Of a DNA stretch of 64,000 nucleotides, positions 10,401 to 21,632 are shown in pieces (the stretch's first letter is position 1; the number at the start of each line of letters is the position of its first letter). The translations under genes and the position numbers were made by a program. Below the pieces are notes generated by a model. That model had not been told where the DNA came from and ran no database searches. It was given only the letters and a program-made list of their open reading frames with translations. Source of the DNA: Ditylenchus dipsaci (taxonomy: Eukaryota > Nematoda > Chromadorea > Rhabditida > Anguinidae); assembly GCA_004194705.1 (NCBI GenBank), contig SADC01001297.1:248001-312000 (forward strand). Reading direction: 5' to 3'.

Positions 10401-13103
10401 TTGCGCCAAAAAAAAGTTTATTTGCACCAATTTTTATTTTGCGCCACAAAAAAGTATATTTGCGCCACAATAAAGTAAATTTGCGCCAAAATAAAGTAAA
10501 TTTGCGCCATAAAAAATGATTATCCATTAATTTTTTATACTTTTTTCAGAGTGTAATATTTCCTTCGACGCAGAAATCTCAGCACTTTTTTTGATAATAA
10601 AAGATTTTACTATTGAGTTGAATTTTTTCATAAAAATGGGTTTGAATGCTGTGAAAAAAGTTTTTGAAATTTTTTTTCTACATAAAAAGTGCTCTACACA
10701 AGTTTTTTAATTTTGGCTCAAATTTTTGGTTTGCATATTTTAAAAGCCCGTCCATTCCTGCACTAGATTACTCAAAAAAAATTGTAAAAAAGGGGGACAG
10801 TGTGAAGTTGCGCCAACTCTTGTAAACATAATCGCTAAAAAATTTATATGATTTTAGTGCTGTTTATGCCCAATTCTCGTCCAAGACAAAGGTCCTTCTT
10901 TCTGTCGAATCAAATTTGCTGAAAGGCTGAAAACATTTTGACAAGAAAGCGTTTTAAAACAAAACTATTATTTTCAGGTATAAATTTTTGCCTTCTTTTG
11001 TCATTTTTTCAAAAAAATTGATCTCGCTCAAACTTTTTGATTACATTATCAGATAGCTCTTCCAATATTGCATGAGATAGCTCAAAAAAATTGTGAAAAA
11101 GAGTGTACAGTGAGAAGTTATGAACAATTTAATGAACATGATCATTTTAAAGTCAAAATGTTTTTAGTGTAAATTTTTTTTTAAATTGCAAAATCTGACA
11201 CCGGATTCATGATCAACGTGTCTGGTTTGCTTATAAAACCATTATAAAACCATAAGTCAGATTTTGCAATTTCACTGGTGAAAAAAATTTCACGCTAAAA
11301 ACATTTTGACTTTCAAATGATCATATTTATTAAATTGTTCATAACTTCTCACTGTCCACCCTTTTTCACAATTTTTTTCAGCTATCTCATGCAATATTGG
11401 TAGAGCTATCTAATAGTGTTATCAAAAAGTTTGAGCGAGATCAATTTTTTGAAAAAAAGACAAAAGAAGTCAAAAATTTTATATAATTTTTTAGCGATTA
11501 TGTTTACAAAAGTTGGCGCAACTTCACACTGTCACCCTTTTTTACAAATTTTTTTGAGTAATCTAGTGCAGGAATGGACGGGCTTTTGAAATATGCAAAC
11601 CAAAAATTTGAGGCGAAATTAAAAAATTTGTGTAGAGCACTTTTTATGTCGAAAAAAATTTCAGAAAATTTTTTCGCAGCATTCAGACCCATTTTTATGA
11701 AAAAAAATTCAACTCAATGGTAAAATCTTTTATTACCAAAAGAAAGCCCTGAGATTTCTGCGTCGAAGGAAATATTACACTCTGAAAAAAGTATAAAAAA
11801 TTAATGGATAATCATACTTTATTTTGGCGCAAATTTACTTTATTGTGGCGCAAATATACTTTTTTGTGGCGCAAAATAAAAATTGGTGCAAATAAACTTT
11901 TTTGGCGCTAATTTACTTTTTATTGGTGCAAATTTACTTTATATTGGTGCAAAAAAAGGTTTGGCTCAAATACACTTTTTTTTTGGCGCAAGCGACCATG
12001 CCTCTTTAACAGACACACCACATTTTTTTAAACAATCAGTCCTGAATATTGACTAGAAACACGAAAAAAGCTTAAAAACTTTAGTAAATATATTGACGTA
12101 TTCATGCAAAATACTCGTTTCAAACGAACTAAAGTGATCAATTCAATTAATTTTGTGAATTTTCGATTCAGAATTAGTAATATGGCATATTGGGAAGTGG
12201 CACACCTCCTTTAAAGATAGCGTTTAAAAACAATAATATACCTGAAGAAAACGTCCTTGTAAAATTTTGTGCAGTTGTTGGACATATAATGAAGTAGTTC
12301 CACCCTGAGAAATTGACTCTTCTAATTCATTGCATATCGGAAGTAAATTAACATGCCTAACAAAATTGCTCAAGCGTTATGAAATTGAGCTGATATTAAA
12401 GGAGGGGGACTTCCACGGCTACTTTTTGACATCGACTGCTACTTCACTTCACATGCATTTTTTCACATATTTTGTTTTTCTATCTCAGATGTTTTCACAC
12501 CGTTTTGTAGCTGAGTTATTTTTCTATCAATTGAGTGGTCATATACACCCTGATTAAAAATAATTTTCGAGAAAATAACAACAAATATAAGATGAAACTC
12601 CACTAAAAACACCTAGCTAAAAAACCACGGTTTTTAGTGTGAGTTTGCTGTGATTTTCTCAAAAATAGATTTAATCAGGGTGTTTGACCATTCAATTGAT
12701 AGAGGAGAATCTCAGCTACAAAACGGTGTAAAAACATCTGAGATAGGATAATAAATATGTGAAAAAATGCATGTGAAGTGAACTAGCAGTCAATGTCAAA
12801 AAGTAGCCGTAGAAGTCCCCCCCCCCTTTAATAATTGTTCTAACCTTTTCGAATTCTTTACAGATTGAATAAATTTAGCTTTTGGAATTATAAAGTGTTC
12901 AGCGCTTTGGTGAACCTTTTGGATTACAGATTTTGAAAGAATGTCGCATTGAGGTTGATTAAAGAAATATTGGAATGCAACCATAAATTCATCTTCACTG
13001 CTGCCATCAACTAATTTTCAATTGAGTTTTGAAAATAAGTCATGCTTACAAATAGCAAACCGGTAAGACTTATGAGTATTTTCTTGGAAACCTCTACGAT
13101 TCT
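4446..13103 (-). CDS. MAGUK-type scaffold with SH3-like and guanylate-kinase-like domains
   Basis: Minus-strand gene, exons in transcript order: 13103-13050, 13010-12845, 12356-12242, about 7272-7147, 7080-6916, 6819-6660, 6618-6557, 6513-6314, 5468-5357, 4933-4784, 4705-4543, 4510-4446 (stop). Phases agree at all checked joins except the one before 7272, where an exon or a base is missing. An SH3-like stretch (TVLEISEQADNKWMEA) is in exon 6819-6660. The guanylate-kinase-like domain starts with LLVGPRGVGRNELKKKL (exon 6513-6314), continues with VNGVDYNF and FVEHGEYHGNLY (5468-5357), and ends with NYSQFFDAVVVN. The P-loop Lys is Arg, as in catalytically dead MAGUK domains. Helical, possibly L27-type exons precede it. 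No PDZ domain is visible. The 5' end is unresolved; a Met at 13286 could begin an upstream exon. It is divergent from ABCE1. Confidence 0.8.
5009..5257. mobile_element. MITE with CCGTATTTCCTCTAATA termini, TA duplication
   Basis: CCGTATTTCCTCTAATAAGG and its inverse bound this 249-bp element, with TA at 5007-5008 and 5258-5259. It lies in the MAGUK intron between exons 5468-5357 and 4933-4784. A second copy sits in an ABCE1 intron at 15684-15840. TA duplication suggests Tc1/mariner mobilisation. Confidence 0.75.
5750..6300. repeat. Repeat-rich MAGUK intron segment
   Basis: No exon seen. It contains CCTTTTTT-rich imperfect repeats (about 5800-5990) and a GC-rich stretch with a short hairpin, GGGGCTTCGCCCC, near 6230-6245. 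Confidence 0.4.
7338..7567. mobile_element. PiggyBac-like TTAA MITE (GGGCATGCCC termini)
   Basis: TTAA at 7334-7337 and 7568-7571 flanks inverted ends AGGGCATGCCCGTGC / GGGCACGGGCATGCCCCT. The body is closely related to the copy at 32471-32697. TTAA duplication is the hallmark of piggyBac-type transposition. It lies in a MAGUK intron. Confidence 0.75.
7694..8740. repeat. Foldback element with 21- to 22-bp tandem arrays in both arms
   Basis: The left arm has units GGCGCAAATTTACTTT then about seven units of GTCACAGATTCACTTTTTT (7709-7925). The right arm repeats these inverted (8270-8660). The arms pair nearly perfectly around a centre near 8080-8100, where CCTTGGGGGACCAAGG and its inverse lie. 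The arrays read as periodic pseudo-peptides in several frames, but this is a by-product of the 21-bp unit and is not treated as coding. Confidence 0.8.
9055..9545. repeat. GGGACGGGA-rich repeat, possible hAT-like MITE
   Basis: A block rich in CCCGTCCCGGA and its inverse, with GGATGGAGGACGG near 9079 and CCATCCTCCATCCC near 9522-9535 as candidate inverted ends. A related GGGACGGGAC block is at 39060-39190. No clear target duplication was found. Confidence 0.4.
10020..12005. repeat. Large foldback with GCGCCAA/TTGGTGC arrays and inner palindrome
   Basis: The outer arms are arrays of about 21-bp units (TTTGCACCAATAAAAAGTAA and variants) at 10130-10520 and inverted at 11810-12000. Between them a second palindrome (about 10540-11800) pairs around a centre near 11220-11240. 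GGATAATCAT flanks the arrays at 7694, 10520 (inverted) and 11805, linking this element to the one at 7694-8740. The right end, CCATGCCTCT followed by TTAA (12006-12009), resembles the TTAA family. Confidence 0.75.
12400..12827. mobile_element. TTAA MITE filling a MAGUK intron
   Basis: TTAA at 12396-12399 and 12828-12831 flanks inverted ends AGGAGGGGGACTTCCACGGC / its inverse. The arms pair over about 200 bp. The host intron (12844-12357) is little more than this element, so the insertion more or less set the present intron length. Confidence 0.75.
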
Positions 13104-13605
13104 CTGCAATTTTCAAATTCGAAATGCCGCCTAATTGATGTTACGAAGAATTTATTTTTAGAAAAAATGCCCGTTGGAATTTTATAAAGAATCCAAAATC
13201 GTATTTTTTTTCATCAGCTGAATGAAACATTGATCAAATGAATCACGGATTGGGGAATTCATTGCTTCAGAGTATTTTGTGGACATTTCGGGTTATCTCT
13301 CGAAAAGGGGGAGCAAATACGGCTTCTTTTAAAAAGCATTTTTTCACCAATTGAAGACCCAAACTATTTTTATGCAGTTCCTACACAGCCAAAAGCTCAC
13401 TGAAATTTTTTTGATTCGATACAATGTCAAACTTTCACATTTTAGAAAAAAAAGATTGCGAAAAGTATGCTTTGGTCTTGCGTGTTGTTTTTGGTTTATC
13501 CACCAAATTCATGGATTGTACATTCACCTATTATATCTTATAAAATATTTGTTCTTATTATTATGGCAGTACTTTATGATCATTTTCTATTTTAAGTTGA
13601 CGACA

Positions 13606-16600
13606 ATGAATAAAAAGGCAGATATCGAAGTTAAGTCGAATTTGACGAGGATCGCTATTGTGAATGCTGATCGCTGCAAGCCGAAGAATTGCGGGCAGCC
13701 ATGCAAAAAGGGTTGTCCTGTAGTTAAACAGGGCAAGTTATTTTTACCGTGAATAGACATGTAGACTATAAGCCTCGTATTTCAGGAAAACAGTGCATTG
13801 TGGTAGAGCCTACTTCCAAAATTGCTGAAATTTCGGAGATCCTTTGCATAGGTTTCTTATTGGTTCATTCTAATTATCAAGTTTTTTTTCTTTTTAGGTT
13901 GCGGTATCTGTGTTAAGGTTGGTCCAGCCGTTGTGTATTTGTATTGCAGAAGATCTCTTGTTTTAGAAGTGTCCGTATGGTGCTATAAGCATCATTAATT
14001 TACCATCAAATCTTGAACGAGACACAACTCATCGTTACAGTGCCAATTCTTTTAAGCTTCACCGGCTCCCAACTCCAAGATTAGGTATTTATCTAACGTT
14101 CGGGAATTTAATCTGTTACAACTCTACTCTACCTGCTTCTTGTAGGATCTGTGCTCGGTTTGGTTGGAACCAACGGTATTGGTAAATCAACGGCTCTTAA
14201 GATTTTGGCTAATAAACTAAAGCCCAACTTGGGTCAATTCAAGGTTGGATTTAATTTTAATATTCGTGCTCATAACTACTTTATGTTAAGGTTACACCAG
14301 CCTGGCCAGCTATTCTTAAACACTTCCAAGGCTCCGAGCTGCAAAAATATTTCACGAAAATATTGGAAGAGAAATTCAAAGCCATTATTAAACCTCAATA
14401 CGTGGATCAAATTCCTCAGTGAGTTATCTGTGGTTTATGGCTATTTTCTTACCTTTTTCTTCAAATTTTTAGCGCGTTGAAGAAAACTGCGCTAGTTCGT
14501 GATATGTTGGTTCAAAAATGTGATCGTGATAATCTTGAACAAATTATTGATGACTTGGGCAAGCTTAGTGCTTTACTTTTTTACCTTGAATAATATGAAT
14601 GACTTCAGAATTGAGGAAGCTTCTAGATCGTAATGTGAATGAGCTATCTGGTGGAGAACTTCAGCGCTTCGCAATAGCCATGTAAGTGAAAATAATCAAT
14701 TGAATGACTACCTAGGTCACCAAATAAAATAATCGTATATTATGTTTAGGTGCGCTGTGCAGGAGGCTGATATTACATGTTTGACGAGCCGTCTTCTTAT
14801 CTCGACGTGAAACAGCGTCTTCAAGCGTCTAGAGTTATTCGTGGCCTGATAAAAGATTCTAAGTGTGTATTGATAATTGCTTATGTGATTTTCATTTGAA
14901 CTTTTAGCTACATACTTGTGGTGGAACACGATTTAGCCGTCCTGGACTATTTGTCAGATTTCGTTTGTTGTCTTTATGGGGTCCCAGGTGCTTATGGTGT
15001 GGTCACTATGCCCTTTGGTGTGCGTGAAGGAATAAACGTGTTCCTCGATGGCTTCGTTCCAACAGAGAACATGAGATTCAGGTTTTTGTGTTTCATCAAT
15101 CAGTATTGGTACGATATATCACACTATTTTATAGAGATTCTTCGTTATCTTTTAAAGTGGTGGAGCAGTTGGAAAAGGAAGAAGAGGTCCAACGTCACTC
15201 TCGTTATTCCTATCCGAAAATGACAAAAACACTAAAAGACTTTCAAGTTAGCCGGATAACTAAAACTTCAGTTGTGATTATTTAACTTGTAGTTGAGTGT
15301 GGAGATGGGAGAATTCAGTGATTCAGAAATCATCGTGTTGCTTGGCGAAAATGGAACTGGTAAAACCACATTAATTAGGTATCTTAGCTGACTGTTTTCG
15401 GTTAAAGTATCTTATTGTTGCTTGCAGGATGCTAGCCGGAAATCTGAAACCGGATGAAGATGATGTAGAAGTTCCAGAGTTGAGCATTTCTTATGTAAGT
15501 TTCAATTTTCTTATAGCATATAATCGTTCGCGGCCGAGCACTTCGTTTTTTTAGAAGCCCCAGAAAATTGCGCCTAAATATGATGGGACGGTTATTAATC
15601 TGCTGCTGGAAAAGATCCCTGACATGGTTCGGCATCCTACGTTCAAAACGGACGTGTTAAATCCTCTTCAGGTACTTTAAATACCGTATTTCCTCTAATA
15701 GAAGCCCATGGGCTTCTATTTTTCAACCTCCCAAAAATCTTGAAATTGTCAATCACAAATGACCTTAACTCCGAAACCTTAGTCGAAAAATAGGGGGGGG
15801 GCTTCTAATGGAGCATGGGCTTATATTAGAGGAAATACGGTATTTTTCGTTTTTTTACCGCTTTCATTCTTTTTCGGCTTTTAGATGGATCGTTTAATGG
15901 ATCTAGAGGTTTTTAACTATTTTTTTAAAGTTTATAGAATTTGTTACTTGACTGATTTAGGTTAAAAATCTTTCTGGTGGAGAACTGCAACGAGTGGCGC
16001 TGACGATGTGCCTAGGAAAACCTGCCAACGTTTATTTGATTGATGAGCCGAGTGCATACCTTGATTCTGAGCAACGACTTCATGCTGCTAAAGTTATTAA
16101 GAGGTGTATGCATTGTTTACATGTTTGGCCAATAAGTGTGATCGTGAAAAACGTCCATCCATTCATTCCCGCTAAATATAGCTAAATCTGTGTATTTTAA
16201 AGATTTTCTCAACCTGGTTACCATCCTAATGCTTCAATAAATTTTTCAAAAAAGGGGCAGAAGCCGTTTAGGTCGAAAATTGTACTCGGCGGCACAATGG
16301 GTGAGCGTTTGTGTTTTATGGCTTATAAGTGCGCAGGTTAGTCAAATTTGACTAGGATGAGAATTTTGCAAATTCAAATTTAGTCAATTGCGAATTTAGT
16401 GAATGCGATTCGACCACTTCCCGAATTTCGTGGTAATTCGACTTTTTTGTCGCCAGAGTTTGAATCAGCGGCTCCAATTGCTGTCAGACTGGTCAAACAA
16501 TCATCCCAAAATACCGTGCCACCACATGGAGTCGAACCTGCGCACCATTTTAGGCCATAAAACCATAATACTCTTCCATTGCGCCACCAAGGGCCGGATC

Positions 16601-16996
16601 TTAAAATCTAAACAGAATTTTCCACTCCTTTAAATGTTCTAATAACTGGTTTGTTTTTTTATAGGCACATTCTACACTCAAAAAAGACCGCTTTTATTGT
16701 TGAGCACGATTTCATGATGAGTACGTACTTGGCAGATAGAGTAATTGTTTTCGATGGTGAGCCGGCCAGGAAGACAAGAGCGAACCAGTAAGGAAACAAA
16801 CTTGGATAGCTTTCTTGATTGATTTTTTTTACAGGCGCAATCATTGTTGGATGGCATGAACCAGTTTCTAAGACAACTCAACATCACTTTCCGTCGCGAC
16901 AACGAGAGTCATCGACCACGAATTAATAAGGCAGACTCAGTGAAGGATTCGGAACAGAAGAAATCTGGAAACTACTTCTTCTTGGAGGACAGTTAA
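13606..16996 (+). CDS. ABCE1: ABCE1/RLI ribosome-recycling ABC ATPase
   Basis: ABCE1 splits terminated ribosomes and has two Fe-S clusters and twin ABC domains. Exons: 13606-13732, 13786-13851, 13898-13917, 13967-14084, 14146-14243, 14291-14418, 14473-14558, 14609-14681, 14750-14862, 14908-15081, 15135-15246, 15293-15378, 15428-15494, 15555-15671, 15885-15908, 15961-16103, 16665-16787, 16835-16996. Seen: the Fe-S region ([27 protein letters not shown]), Walker [10 protein letters not shown] and GENGTGKTT, signatures LSGGELQRF and LSGGELQRV, and Walker [11 protein letters not shown]. Length with all exons is about 612 residues, normal for the family. Introns 1 and 7 begin GC. Two single bases are missing: in the first Walker B (14774/14775, expected ATTTAC, found ATTAC) and at the exon-17 donor (16787/16788, expected CAG|GTAAGG). 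The rest is perfectly conserved, so sequence error is likelier than a pseudogene. Confidence 0.95.
15684..15840. mobile_element. CCGTATTTCCTCTAATA MITE, second copy
   Basis: 157 bp, TA at 15682-15683 and 15841-15842, same termini as 5009-5257. It lies within ABCE1 intron 14 (15672-15884) without touching splice sites. Confidence 0.75.
16517..16590 (-). other. tRNA-like sequence (SINE head or tRNA relic)
   Basis: On the minus strand, an A-box-like TGGCGCAATGGAAG (16586-16573) and a perfect B-box GGTTCGACTCC (16538-16528) are spaced as in a tRNA. The T stem does not pair beyond two bases, so a working tRNA is unlikely. It lies in ABCE1 intron 16. Confidence 0.45.
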
Positions 16997-17497
16997 ATTG
17001 TTGAAAACACATGTGCTATTTTGCCTTGTTAATCAATGCATTGTTTGTTGATTGGATGTTGCGTTCAGAAACGTTTGAATAAAGCTAGTTATTGAGTTCG
17101 AATTATGCGTTATTCTGGGTAATATCCCTGTGACCATGTTGGTTTTATGGATTTCACTATTATTTTTATTGGTCTCCTGTTAGCGCGCTTTTCTTGGCAA
17201 TGGAGCTCGGTTTTTACATATTAGTGTGTTAAAAAAGGAACCGGCTGTGTTTTTGTATCATAATCTGTACTCCTAAGTGTTAAAATTATTCACGCACCAT
17301 TATTTTTGCATATTTCTCTGAATTTTAACCACAGTCGTCAATTTGGATTTGAGGCGAAGCTAGTGAGAGAAGCTAGGTGGAAGGATTTACTTGCTTTTGC
17401 CTGTTTTAGTGCTTTAACGCACCACGATGTCACTTTAACTGATCTTGTAACTTTTTCGCGTCCTAAATGGCAACTTTAATTTGGTATTGTCCTTAAC

Positions 17498-18082
17498 CAG
17501 GGATGAGCTTTTGTAACTATTTGCGGGAACTAGTTACAATTTTTGCATTTGAAAAATAGTTACAGCCTGTAACTATTTTAACTTTTGTAACTATTCTTGT
17601 AACTATTTCTCGCCACGAAAGTAATAATTTAAAAAATTGTTACATTGCACGTTATTCCACTTTGAACCACCCAAACTGAGTTTTTGAGCGATTAAGCCCA
17701 TCTGACTGGAATTCTGATCCGCTCAGTCGATTTTTCGCAACAACTTTACCCCCCTTTAATAAACCCCCGAAAACAATGATTTTTGCTTTGACCATTCTGA
17801 AGTGGGTCCTAAGCCATCTGGTTTTTGCCTACCCTGAAATTTTTACAAAATTGACCGAATTTAATTTAAAAAAAAATTTAATTGCTGATTTCGTGCCGAG
17901 AAACCACAGCGAAGACAAAAATAGTTACACGCTGTAACTATTTTTTTTTAATTATTACTTTCGTGGCGAGAAATAGTTACAAGAGTAGTTACAAAGGTCA
18001 AAATAGTTAAAGTCTGTAACTATTTTTCAAATGCAAAAATTTGTAACTATTCCCCGCAAGTAGTTACAAAAGCTCATCCCTG
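17498..18082. mobile_element. hAT-like foldback MITE with GTAACTATTT repeats
   Basis: Inverted ends CAGGGATGAGCTTTTGTAAC / its inverse, flanked by TCCTTAAC (17490-17497) and CCCTTAAC (18083-18090), an 8-bp duplication with one mismatch. The arms contain several copies of GTAACTATTT. 8-bp duplications with CAGGG ends point to hAT. Confidence 0.7.
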
Positions 18083-18547
18083 CCCTTAACTCCTTTTTTC
18101 ATTTGTTAAAGTGCAAACATTGAGCTGAATCTGTGATGTGAGTTGTTTCCATAGAAATGTTGGCGCTGCTTTTTCTTACTTTTTAAATGCTCTTCAAAGC
18201 TTCCTTTTCAAGTCATAGATAAACCTTTAAAAGTACAATCGCCATAGGTACATGTTTAATATTCATGAATTTTGAGTGCTTTTTTAAAATAAAACCTCTT
18301 ATTGATTATTTTTCTAAAAAAAATCAAGCCTCTAACCGATGATAGAATTTGTACAGTAGTCTATCCACGGCGTGTCAAATGGGTGGCTGCGGACTCGGAA
18401 CCCGAGAACTCAGAACTCAACCGATCTCGAAAGAATTTCATATGTAGGATAACCTAGCTTCGGACAGCTGACACATATAAGACTGAGATGATACAAAACT
18501 GAGCCAAAAACAATTCAAATCACGAAAGACTGGTCTAACACGATTCG

Positions 18548-20847
18548 TTTTAGGACAACTCATCCCAAGTAAAACCCATCTTTTTGACAATTGGGCGGGA
18601 AATAATTTGAATTTTTGAAATTGGGTTTTTTGTACTTTTGAGCTAAATTTTTGTCTGTTTTGGTAGGACTCAGCTATTTCATACCTAAGTCGTTGTCTAT
18701 TCGATGAAAATGTGTCTGTGTTTGTCGGTAATGGATGCAGTATTACTTTTTATTATAGGCTTGGATCCACCTGAATGCTTCGAAAAAATTAATACTTAAT
18801 CAAAATCAAGAACAAACCACGTATCTTGACCTAAAATTTCATCGCGAAAACCGGTTCGTTGGTTAGGTCCAAAATTACGATTTTGGTCACCTTAACCCCA
18901 AACTTGGATAGTTGGGTCGGTGGATATACACCTGGATAGCCTAAAAAAATAAAAAATAAATTAAAATTAAAAACAACCCATTTTTCCTATCCTGAAGTTG
19001 TACGGGGAATTGGGTTTTTCAGGACCAAAATTACAATTTTACATACCCGAACCCCGAAATCTATGATACCTCCTGGTCAGGTGCATATTAACCTTGATGG
19101 CCTGAAAAATAAAATTGAGTCAGATTCAAAAACAAATCGTCCCATCATATGTGAAATCGTGTGGGTAATTGAGGTTTTTAGGACCGAAATTCCGATTTCA
19201 CCTACCCAGACCCCAAAACCATGGATGTGTGGATATATATTCACGGGCGTTAAGCGAATTGTTCCACACCGAATTGATCCACACCAAATTGATCCATACC
19301 GAATCGGTCCACATACGAATCGGTCCACACTTTTCAAATGCGTGCATTTTGAAAAATTTTGCGTGAATTAAAATTCTTAAGTCTGAACTAACCAAACCAA
19401 GTGGTCGTCTACTTGGAGCAATTTTTTTTTTACTTTTGGGTTCCTAAACCTATTTTCTGGACTAATTCGCGCACGCTGAAGATGGTTTGATAGTGGTATA
19501 ATGTCGTTTTGTAGGGTATTTTGAGTATCGGGAAATAATTGATTTTACCAAAACTCAAAAAATACCACACAAAACTTTATTTTACTATTATCGAACCATC
19601 TTCAGCATGCTCGAATCAGTCCAGAAAACAGGTATTGGAAACCGAAAAAGGAAAAATTTTTTGCTCCAAGTGGACGACCACTTGGTTTAGTTGGTTCAGA
19701 CTAAAAAATTTAAATTCTCGCAAAATTTTCCTAAATGCACGAATTTGAAAAGTATGGACCAATCCGTCTGTGGGCCAATTCGTGTGGACCAGTTTGCTAT
19801 GGATCAATTCGGTGTGGATCAACTCGTTTAACGCCCATAAACGGATATCCGCCTGACCAGAAGGTACCACTTTCGTGTTTCGGGGTCTGGGTAGGTGAAA
19901 TCGTAATTTTGGTCTTCTCAAACCTAATTCACCACACGATTTTACAAATTATAGCATGGTTTTTTATTTAAAATTTTTCAAAAATTTTCAGGTCATCCAT
20001 GTGTGTATCCACCTGGACTAGGGGTACGTACCCCTAATTTTGAGGGTCGGGTGGGTGAACTCGAAGTTTGGTCTTATCAAACCTAATTCACTGCACGTTT
20101 TGACATTTGATAGCATGGTTTGTCTTTGATTCAATTTTTTTTGAAAAATTTTCAGGCCATCAAGGTCAATATACACCTGATCAGGAAGTACCTACCCTGG
20201 ATTTCGGGGTTTGGGTTGGCGAAATCGCAGTTTTGGTCCTATCAAACCGAATTTCCCACAGGATTTTACGGCAAAATAATTGATTTGTTTTTGATTTTTA
20301 TTTACTTTTTATTTTTCAGCGTATTCAGGTACATATCAACCTGGTCAGGTGGTACCTACCTTGGGTTTCGGCCTCCGAGTGAGTATAATCATAATTTCGG
20401 TCTTATCATACCGAATTTCCCACAGGAATTTTCGTATAATAGGATGGTTTATTTGAAAGTTTGACTAAGTTTTTATTTTGAGGCAATCTAGGTGGATATC
20501 CACCTACCCGATTGGTACCCACCCCTGGTACGGGGTCTTGGTAGGTAATATTGTAATTTTGGTCTTACCAAACAGGATTTTCAGACAATTTCACGTACGA
20601 TAATATGGTTTAATTTAAAAGTGACAAAAAAATTTTGAATTTTGGGCGAAAGTGCACAGTTAAAAGACACAAAAGGGTAAGTTAAAGTTCAGAAGACAGA
20701 GAAACGAACATAAATGACACGAACAGACAGAAAGCCTGAATGTTCGAAGTCGAATCCAACCTTATTTTAAATCAATTGTCCCATATTTCGAAATTTTCCC
20801 GCCCAATTGTCAAAAAGACGGGTTTACTTGGGATGAGTTGTCCTAAA
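18548..20847. mobile_element. Composite foldback with GGTCCACACCGAAT array and hairpin core
   Basis: Inverted ends TTTAGGACAACTCATCCCA (18548) and the inverse (to 20847), continuing through GACAATTGGGCGGGAAA. Inside, an inverted pair of short arrays (units like GATCCACACCGAATT, 19250-19350 and 19730-19840) brackets a hairpin core (19398-19690) that begins AACCAAGTGGTCGTC. The same core occurs in two other foldbacks. No target duplication is evident and no protein is recognised. Confidence 0.65.
19850..20610 (+). repeat. Degenerate tandem repeat of about 160 bp
   Basis: At least four units share ACACCTGGTCAGG, GGGGTnTGGGTnGGTGAAAT, TTTTGGTCTTATCAAACC and GATAGCATGGTTT. The CACCTGR landmark falls near 19854, 20010, 20175, 20338 and 20498. 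Further diverged units lie at 18880-19240 and 35590-35880. Confidence 0.6.
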
Positions 20848-21106
20848 AATGGGGGTGGCGGTTTTCTAAAAATGGGGCTGATATTCAAAAATATCAGTAT
20901 TATTGTGTAGAGTTGTCCTATAATGTGCTCTACAATGATTCAATGAAATTCCAATTGCAATAAGCAGAAAATCAATTATCTATCTTGTAATAGTCCAACT
21001 CGAATAATTAGAAAACCGATTATCTATTATGTAACAGACACAGCGCGAGGCAAATAGACTTTCATTTTATTAAACTCAATAACAACGTCCTGACAATCCA
21101 AAACGC

Positions 21107-21295
21107 CTATTCTTCCAACTCAATATCACTGTCATCACTTTCTTCTACATCATCCATGTCAGAGTTAAATCCATTCGCATACCAGAGCGCGTCTTGAATA
21201 GAACGGAGAAATGTCATCAATTGGTCACCACTGCGAGCTGCTTCTTCTGAGCTTTCTTCCCATTCCATCACTAATGCATCACTATCACTAATTTC
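21107..21295 (-). pseudogene. Acidic C-terminal exon, possibly of a pogo-type transposase
   Basis: Open minus-strand stretch preceded by an acceptor-like CATAG and ending in a stop at 21109-21107. Acidic tail (DMDDVEESDDSDIELEE) after a short helical stretch (QLMTFLRSIQDALWY). Acidic tails are common in pogo/CENP-B-type transposases, and a pogo-like terminus lies at 21632. The link is an inference; the catalytic part is absent. Confidence 0.35.
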
Positions 21296-21419
21296 CTATG
21301 CAGAAGATAGCTCAGAATCTAATTTTTCGTTTGGTATATAAAGAGTGACAAAAAGTATGGAAAAATTCCTCCTGATTACCAAAAAGGTTGAGAAAACACG
21401 AGTTCGAACACCTTTTTTG

Positions 21420-21632
21420 AAAATAGGGGTTCGTTGTATCGAGCGGCTGGGTCTTTTTGGCAAAACTGTTGCCATTTACAAAAACGATCGGTAAAATCGG
21501 AATCTTTGCGATTTTTCGCACTGGACTAGCCAAAGACATCTGGAAAACAATTTGAAAAATCGAGGCTAAAAAAGTGTTGGACCTAAGGTGGGAACGAACT
21601 TTTTGGGGGTTCGTTATATCGAGCGTCGACTG
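21420..21632. mobile_element. Truncated pogo/Tigger-like MITE
   Basis: The right end ATCGAGCGTCGACTG is followed by TA (21633-21634). The body matches the right half of the element at 1445-1867, including GGTGGGAACGAACTTTTT. No matching left terminus was found. Confidence 0.6.

Noticed and set aside
10130..10520. CRISPR-like spaced repeats
   Set aside because: Units are contiguous 21-bp tandem repeats without unique spacers, and the DNA is eukaryotic with introns.
16517..16590. Functional tRNA gene
   Set aside because: A- and B-boxes are present, but the T stem pairs at only two positions and no convincing acceptor stem forms.
13606..16996. ABCE1 as a processed or dead copy
   Set aside because: All 18 exons, splice sites and motifs are conserved; two isolated one-base losses fit sequence error better than decay.
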